Source of the DNA: Saccharina japonica | Lineage: Eukaryota; Sar; Phaeophyceae; Laminariales; Laminariaceae | DNA: 64,000 nucleotides | Reading direction: 5' to 3' | NCBI GenBank assembly: GCA_008828725.1 | Contig: MEHQ01000745.1 | Span: 1 to 64,000 of the forward strand | Shown: one piece after another, positions 58,908-64,000 of the stretch | How the letters are laid out: every line of letters starts with the position of its first letter | Numbering within the stretch: position 1 is the first letter of the stretch | Position numbers and translations under genes: made by a program | The notes under the pieces: generated by a model | Databases searched by the model: none | Told to the model about the DNA's origin: nothing | What the model saw: the letters and a program-made list of their open reading frames with translations, nothing else

Positions 58908-60080
58908 CCTATTTAAAACCCCTTTCGTCAAAACAAAAAAACAGTACGCGTACGTACGAGTACTTATTTTTTGGTTTTTGAAACTAAAACGTTTCGTCTT
59001 TTTTACAGCAGCAATACTATTTATGGTACACTAACACCATATCAGTATACTCCTTACCGAACACCACATATAGCTCCAGTTATAACGCGCAGACTTGCTC
59101 CGGACCGACGTATAGCTTGTTCGTTATAGTCTCTAGGGAGTGTTGGGGCTCTTGCATCTGCAAGGGGTGGCAGCCATTTGTTAAGGCATTAGTCCGTTGG
59201 GCTACTGGTAAAAGGTTAACCAATCGCGTACCCGAACTAAGCCTTATAACACTCCCCCCCCCTTGACCGGCGGGATATTCAGGACAGACCGGATATACGG
59301 GTCGTCGTGTCAAAGCCAGTTGGCCTCGCGGTTCTAATGTTATGGGGACCCAGAGAGAGTATTTTTCAGGTTCTTGACATGAGGAAATTCACATTTCTTT
59401 CAAAAGTGTTTTCATGGTGGAGGTGAGATTCGAACTAACGGCCAGCAACTCATGTCCTGCCGTCGACGCCATATGTTAAGGTCTTAGTCCGTTGGGCTAT
59501 ACTGGTAAAAGGTTAACCAATCGCCTACCCGAACTAAGCCTTATAACACATTGCTGTGTTTGCATCACTAAACGAATGTGCTCAGCAGCAATATTTTTTT
59601 CTCGATTCGGAGCTCTCCTGTTTTTTTTCATCTACGCTCTTCTTTAGCCGCGTAGGACGCTACGAACAGTCGAACAAGGGACCCAGGGAAGGCCGCCTAC
59701 TAATAATAACGCTAGCAGTCTGTATTGAAATCCGAGTTCAAGCAGTATCAGCGGGCGGAGAAACTGGCATTTTTCAAATTCGCCTTTGGGTCCCAGAGGT
59801 ATATGGGGAGTTCTTTTTGAGTAAGAGGCACTTCTCGTGATGAAAAAGGCGTCGAATCGATCCGACTCCTGAACCAAACATGTTGCCGACGACCTGCGCT
59901 TTCTAACACTGCTCACAGGGAGTAGTAGGTCTGATCATCGGACCTGGAGACATGTTTTCGTTATGTAGTCATGAAAGGTGTAGAAAGTATACCAGAAATA
60001 CTCTTGCAACAAAAAGAACGGAGTTTTATTTTTTGTTGTAAATACTGCAGTGCTCTTATACGGTTCTTCTCCTTTCGCTA
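58908..60080 (+). mobile_element. TIR element family T1, copy b, interrupted by a TRIM-like element
   Basis: Begins CCCCTTTCGTCAAAACAAAA. It follows the T1 body: ACAGCAGCAATACTATTTATGG, CGTATAGCTTGTTCGTTATA, TTTGCATCACTAAACG, GTAGGACGCTACGAAC, ATACCAGAAATA. At 59179-59548 it is split by a 370-bp insertion. The right end is less clear than in copies a and c. Confidence 0.55.
59179..59548 (-). mobile_element. TRIM-like element 2 with 73/75-bp terminal direct repeats and 4-bp target duplication
   Basis: Read on the minus strand, terminal repeats at 59474-59548 and 59179-59251 begin TGTTATAAGG and end TTAACA. They differ by a few bases and one 2-nt indel. Two bases inside the first repeat, TGGCGTCGACGGCAGG starts with TGG as a primer-binding site would, and a G-run purine tract (AAGGGGGGGGGAG) abuts the second repeat. 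CATT flanks both ends (59175-59178 and 59549-59552). The undisturbed copy c has a single CATT at the same place (near 60663), so the insertion is demonstrated. The repeat carries an A-box-like TAGCCCAACGGA and the interior a B-box-like AGTTCGAATCTC. Confidence 0.7.
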
Positions 60081-60083
60081 ACT

Positions 60084-60399
60084 CAGTTAGTATCCATCGT
60101 GTCCCTCTGGTCTGTGGTGTCAAAATTAATGAATGTCTCAAAAGAGTTCGTATGAATTACGATGTAAATCATTGTTATCCCCATTTTGTAACAGTAATTA
60201 AGCCATACTACTAATAGCTCAAGTAGTTAAGTAGTAATAGTTAACTTCATCCAACCCCATGCACACTAATACTTACCGGTATATTATATCTACAATAATA
60301 GTCTAAATTATCTAGCCACCCCCCCCCATCCACATTATGTCCTTCTTGTGTCAAAATTATGTTTTGTCGTGAAATAGTATGAATTAAACAACAAGTATT
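60084..60399. other. AT-rich spacer between T1 copies b and c
   Basis: No gene or partner sequence recognised. Confidence 0.4.
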
Positions 60400-60916
60400 T
60401 TTGCCCGAAGGAGCCCTTCAAGGGGCCCCTTCGGTAATTACAAAAAAAAGGTACTTGAGTGTTGAAAATATATATATTTTTCGTTTTTTTGTACAGCAGC
60501 GATACTATTTCTGGTATAATAACACTACATCAGTACTCCTTACGAAAAACGGCATAGCTCCAATTCTAATGCTCAGACCTTCGACCGACAACGTAGAGCT
60601 TGTTCGTTATAGTCTCTACTGTAGGATGTATTGGGGCTGTTGGATCTGCAAGGGAGGGCAAGCATTGCTGTGTTTGCATCACGAAACGAAAGTGCTCCGC
60701 AGCAAGATTTTGATCGTTTCGGAGATCCTGTTTGGTATCTACACCACGTAGGACGCTACGGACGGCCGAACTAGAGGCTCATGTACGTTCACCTACTAGT
60801 GCTCGGCGTCCTCGTCGAAAATCTGAGTTAAAACAGTAGCAGCAGCCGGAGATACTGCTATTTTTCAAATTCGTCTTGGGTACCAGGGGTATGGCGAGTC
60901 GTTTTCACGGATCTAC

Positions 60917-61240
60917 ATTATTTGACTTTTTCGTGGCACGTGTCGCGACACGTGTCGCGACATGTCGCGACAAGCCGCGACACGTAGGGTTAGGGTTAGG
61001 GTTAGGGTTAGGGTTAGGGTTAGGGTTAGGGTTAGGGTTAGGGTTAGGTTGGGGTTGGCGACACTCGCCGCGACACTCGCCGCGACACTCGCCGCGACAC
61101 TCCCCGCAACACTCGCCGCGACACGCCGTGGGCTGTCGCGGCACGTCCGTGGCGTGTCGTGGCATGTCGTGACACTTCGTGACATGTCACGACATGTCAC
61201 GACACGTGTCGCGACACGTGCCACGAAAGAGTCAAATACT
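60917..61240. mobile_element. Inverted-repeat element carrying TTAGGG repeats and TGTCGCGACA decamers
   Basis: The ends TATTTGACTTTTTCGTGGCA and, inverted, TATTTGACTCTTTCGTGGCA extend into arms of roughly 50 bp made of palindromic decamers (TGTCGCGACA, CACGTGTCGCGACACGTG). The middle has about ten TTAGGG units (60986-61048), then five to six CGACACTCGCCG-type 12-mers. T1 copies a and b run through this point without it, so it is an insertion into copy c. It encodes no protein. Confidence 0.65.
60986..61048 (+). repeat. Interstitial telomere-like (TTAGGG)n
   Basis: About ten uninterrupted TTAGGG units inside the inverted-repeat element at 60917-61240. Confidence 0.95.
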
Positions 61241-61621
61241 GTACATCCCTCGTCGTTTTCGAGTAAAAGAGGTACTTTTCGTGATGAACAAGGCGTCTGA
61301 TCTATATGCGTCTCGAGAAACAAATGTTGACCATGATCTAAACTCTTTGAAGCTACTCATTGGTCGAAATTATGAGCATTATTAGAACTGGAGATATGTA
61401 GGGAGTCACGAAAATGTGGAAAATATACCAGAAATAGTATGTCAACTGAAAAAACAAAAAACGGATTTGTTTTTCATTTGCTCATATATTTTTTGTCCGA
61501 AGGGGCCCCTTAAAGGATCGGTCGACATCCTGCAGCAGTATATATACGTAGCTGGAATATATTGTTATTAATGTATCATTTGTGTGTGTGTGCTTCACGC
61601 TGCATCGTTATTTCTACCCGT

Positions 61622-63168
61622 CCACTAATTAAGGTCCTTCATAAAAAGAAGGATCGATCCGATTGCAACAACTACCGAGGGATTTCGCTTGTTGCCCATT
61701 CAGGCAAAGTACTGCTGAAAATGGTCGCGTCACGTCTCAGCAATTACTGCGAGGCCGAAGGGATACTCCCCGAGGAGCAGTGCGCCTTTCGCCCAGCACG
61801 ATCATCAGTCGACATGCTATTCGCCGTGCGTCGACTGCAAGAACTCGGACGAGCCAAAAAGACCCCCATGTACATGTGCTCCATTGACCTGCAGAAGGCG
61901 TATGACTCCGTCGACCGAGAGTTGTTGTGGGTGGTGCTCGCACGCTTCGGCATACCAGAGAAGATGTTGACCGCTATCCGCCAATTCCGCGAAGGCATGC
62001 GAGCCCGCGTGCGTACGAATGACGGTGAGCACTCTGAGTGGTTCGATGTCACTCATGGACTGCGGCAAGGATGTGTTATGTCACCGCTTCGGTTCAATGT
62101 CTTATTTGCTGCTGTGATACACGCCGTGCTGATACGCTTCAGTGAGGATCCAGTCATCTTGAGGGATCTGGTTCACCTTGAGAAGGACCTCGGGAGGGAC
62201 GGAGTGAGGGAGGACCCACTAGCACGTGTACGGAGAGCAATATGGGGTATGCTGTACGCCAACGATGCAGGTATTTTGTCTAAATCGGCGGAAGAGCTTG
62301 CAAATATGATGACCGTTATGGTGGCCGTTTTCGAAGCAGCTGGTCTCACCGTATCCGAAACGAAAACGGAGACTATGCTGCTGCGTACACAAAAACAGTC
62401 ACTGCGGACCTCCCCGCTCGTCATCGAAGCAGCGGGCCAGAGGTACAAACAGACGATGCAGTTTTTGTACCATGGTGGTCTTGTCGCGCAAGCGCGGACA
62501 TTATACCAGAGATCCAACGACGCATCCGGTTCGCATGGGCATGCTACAATCGGTTCAAGCGGGAGCTGTACGATATGGAGGATGCCCCGTTTACTCTAAA
62601 GGTGCGCATGCTAAAGGCCGAGGTGATGAAGACACTGCTGTACGGGTGTGTGACGTGGACCCTTGGCAAGGAACACTCCACTGAGCTGCGAACGGCACAC
62701 CACAACTTCCTCCTACGGATCATTGGTTTCCAGCGCCCACAACGCACCGACCATCGCATGTCGTACGCCAAGGCTCTCAAGAAGGCACAATGTGAGAGCG
62801 TTGAAACGACCATCCGTAAACGACGCCTCCTCTTTGCGGGGGGCTTACAGCGCACGACCAGTGAGCGGCTGACTCGGCGGGTGATGTTTGGGACGATCGT
62901 CGGTGGGACGAGCCCGGGACCTGGCCGCCCAGAAAAGAACTGGGCCCGATGTATAGCAGAGGACCTCATGTTTTTTCGGGCGACAGAGGGCTCCACAGAA
63001 AGCTCCCCTTTATTGTTCGGGACAGAGACGTTACTATGGCAGAGGGCGGCTAAGAAGAGTGGGGTGTGGTATCGGGGGGTCGTTGAGGCGGCGGACCATT
63101 TCATGGCGAGGTGGCACAGGGCCGAAGCGGAGAGGAGCCGGCTACGGCATGCAGCTGGGGACGCCTAG
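61622..63168 (+). pseudogene. Non-LTR retrotransposon (LINE) reverse transcriptase, 5' truncated and frameshifted
   Basis: The frame from about 61622 begins inside the reverse transcriptase ([16 protein letters not shown]). It has motif A ([13 protein letters not shown] near 61885), motif B ([12 protein letters not shown], then R for the usual L) and motif C as YANDAG near 62255, where YADD is expected; loss of the first catalytic Asp predicts an inactive enzyme. Near 62480-62490 the reading frame shifts by one. The second frame carries the usual C-terminal LINE region (MKTLLYGCVTWTL, LRIIGFQRPQR) and stops at 63168. The endonuclease and any first ORF are absent. It adjoins the 5' flank of gene C directly. 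GC content is higher than in its surroundings, as expected of a coding insert. Confidence 0.9.
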
Positions 63169-64000
63169 AGAGGTGAGAAGGAGAGAGGGGGGGGGCAAGG
63201 GCCCTTACTGATACAGGTGTCGACGAATGCGGAAACGAAATGGTAGATTGTGCGGCAAGGTATCGGTTCGACTAGCCCCTGAATTCTATTTTTTGTTTTA
63301 TTTTGTTTGTTTGTTGGTTTCTTGTTGACTTGCTCACTGGGGGGGGGTAGTACCGGCTCTTGACACCGTTCTTTTTGAGAAGCAGGAAGGAGATGGCAGA
63401 TGGTGTGACATGGTCCCCGTATCGGTCTTGTAGCAGAGACGGTAATCTGTTATTATCATCGCCTTGAGAGCGATTTTTCTCTTTTCCTCTCTTCTAGTGT
63501 CTTCTTTCTTGCTTTTTTGCCTTGTTTCTCCTTTTGAAACCGCCATATGCCGGTGTCTTTCTCTTCTTCTTTTTGCCCCGGTCGTGCAGCAGTTATATGT
63601 TCCTCTCTTGGGCACGTGTGTTTTTTCTTCTAGGTGCGCTTCTGTCTCCCTGCGTCATTTGTATTATGTTTCGTTTCATAATTCGTTTTTTATTTGTATT
63701 TTTGTTCTTATTTTTCGGTTCCGCTCGTGTCGTTGTGTTCTCGTACCCGGTACGTTTGCATATCACTTGCCTTGCCCATTAATTTGCGTTTATCTTGTTT
63801 AGGTTTTTCTCTGTTTCACAGTCTGTGACCACAAAATTCGTATCTCTCTAGGATTAGGAACCAGGACAGACACTGGGTGTACTGATGTGGTTGGGTAGAA
63901 AGAACGGGTATAATGTGAAGACAACACACACACACTAAATCCTGTAGTGTCTGTGCCGATCTTCCATTCTAGCTATTGTACGAGTACAATATATATGGTC
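63169..64000. other. Probable 3' tail of the LINE and AT/T-rich DNA, no gene seen
   Basis: G runs at 63186-63195 and 63342-63349 are followed by a T-rich stretch (63465-63800) whose open frames are hydrophobic low-complexity sequence. The exact 3' end of the LINE and any target-site duplication were not found. Confidence 0.4.

Larger units (their letters stand above)
60400..61505 (+). mobile_element. TIR element family T1, copy c, interrupted by a telomere-repeat-bearing insertion
   Basis: The left end has CCCGAAGGAGCCCTTC and GGGGCCCCTTCGG, and the right end has GTCCGAAGGGGCCCCTT. The body matches copy a throughout, except for the insertion at 60917-61240. Just beyond the right end, CCTTAAAGGATCGGTCG resumes the 5' flank that gene B shows uninterrupted at 34008-34024 (CTTTAAAGAATCGGTCG). 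The T1 pair therefore entered the gene C flank after the B/C duplication. Confidence 0.6.

Noticed and set aside
59390..59500. Possible class II tRNA gene on minus
   Set aside because: The acceptor stem has no partner, and the segment is shared with the terminal repeats of the TRIM-like element.

Overview
This is a 64 kb piece of nuclear DNA from a eukaryote. Evidence: three intron-rich genes with GT-AG junctions, abundant dispersed repeats (tRNA-derived SINE-like elements, TIR elements, a LINE fragment), and interstitial telomere-like TTAGGG/CCCTAA tracts. No bacterial gene organisation, rRNA gene, CRISPR array or convincing intact tRNA is visible. An intron-rich alga or other stramenopile, perhaps a brown alga, would fit the gene structure and telomere motif. 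That assignment is inference only.

The core of the window is a tandem array of three paralogous genes, all on the minus strand: A (3148-9320), B (26788-32985) and C (48502-56907). Each can be assembled into eight exons with identical intron phases (1,1,2,2,1,0,0). Exons 2, 3, 5, 6 and 7 have identical lengths in all three copies (120, 85, 143, 68 and 75 nt). The predicted proteins (512, 511 and 513 aa) have a signal peptide, an unrecognised N-terminal region, an eight-cysteine module, one EGF module and a leishmanolysin-like (M8, metzincin) catalytic domain. The zinc motif HExxH, a third zinc ligand in an HW motif and a Met-turn are all present. All three look intact. B and C are the closest pair and share flanking DNA on both sides (about 25.24-34.03 kb against 46.99-61.56 kb), so they come from a segmental duplication. 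A is more diverged.

Between the genes the DNA is mostly repeats. The left edge (1-505) is a degenerate 11-bp minisatellite, and a CCATGGC-rich tract lies at 9576-10095. From 14.4 to 20.7 kb there is a TIR element, a 326-bp TRIM-like element with 73-bp terminal direct repeats, a cluster of tRNA-derived SINEs and a longer dispersed repeat. From 20.9 to 25.2 kb there is an inverted repeat and a GC-rich island without a recognisable gene. From 34.3 to 35.6 kb there are modules carrying CCCTAA tracts. From 37.9 to 45.5 kb there are inverted subterminal repeats, a 187-bp tandem array, a ~200-bp-arm palindrome and one undetermined base (44271). The introns of B and C differ by lineage-specific insertions, including a ~914-bp pure pentanucleotide microsatellite in C. 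The paralogue without the insertion gives an approximate empty site in each case.

The right end (58.3-64 kb) holds an AT-rich fragment with an exon-like histidine-kinase H-box, a nest of TIR elements containing a second TRIM-like element with a confirmed empty site, a telomere-repeat-bearing inverted-repeat element, and a 5'-truncated, frameshifted non-LTR retrotransposon. The most novel-looking items are the TRIM-like elements with tRNA-like Pol III boxes, the TIR elements that carry telomeric repeats, and the expanding array of secreted eight-Cys/EGF/M8 proteases.
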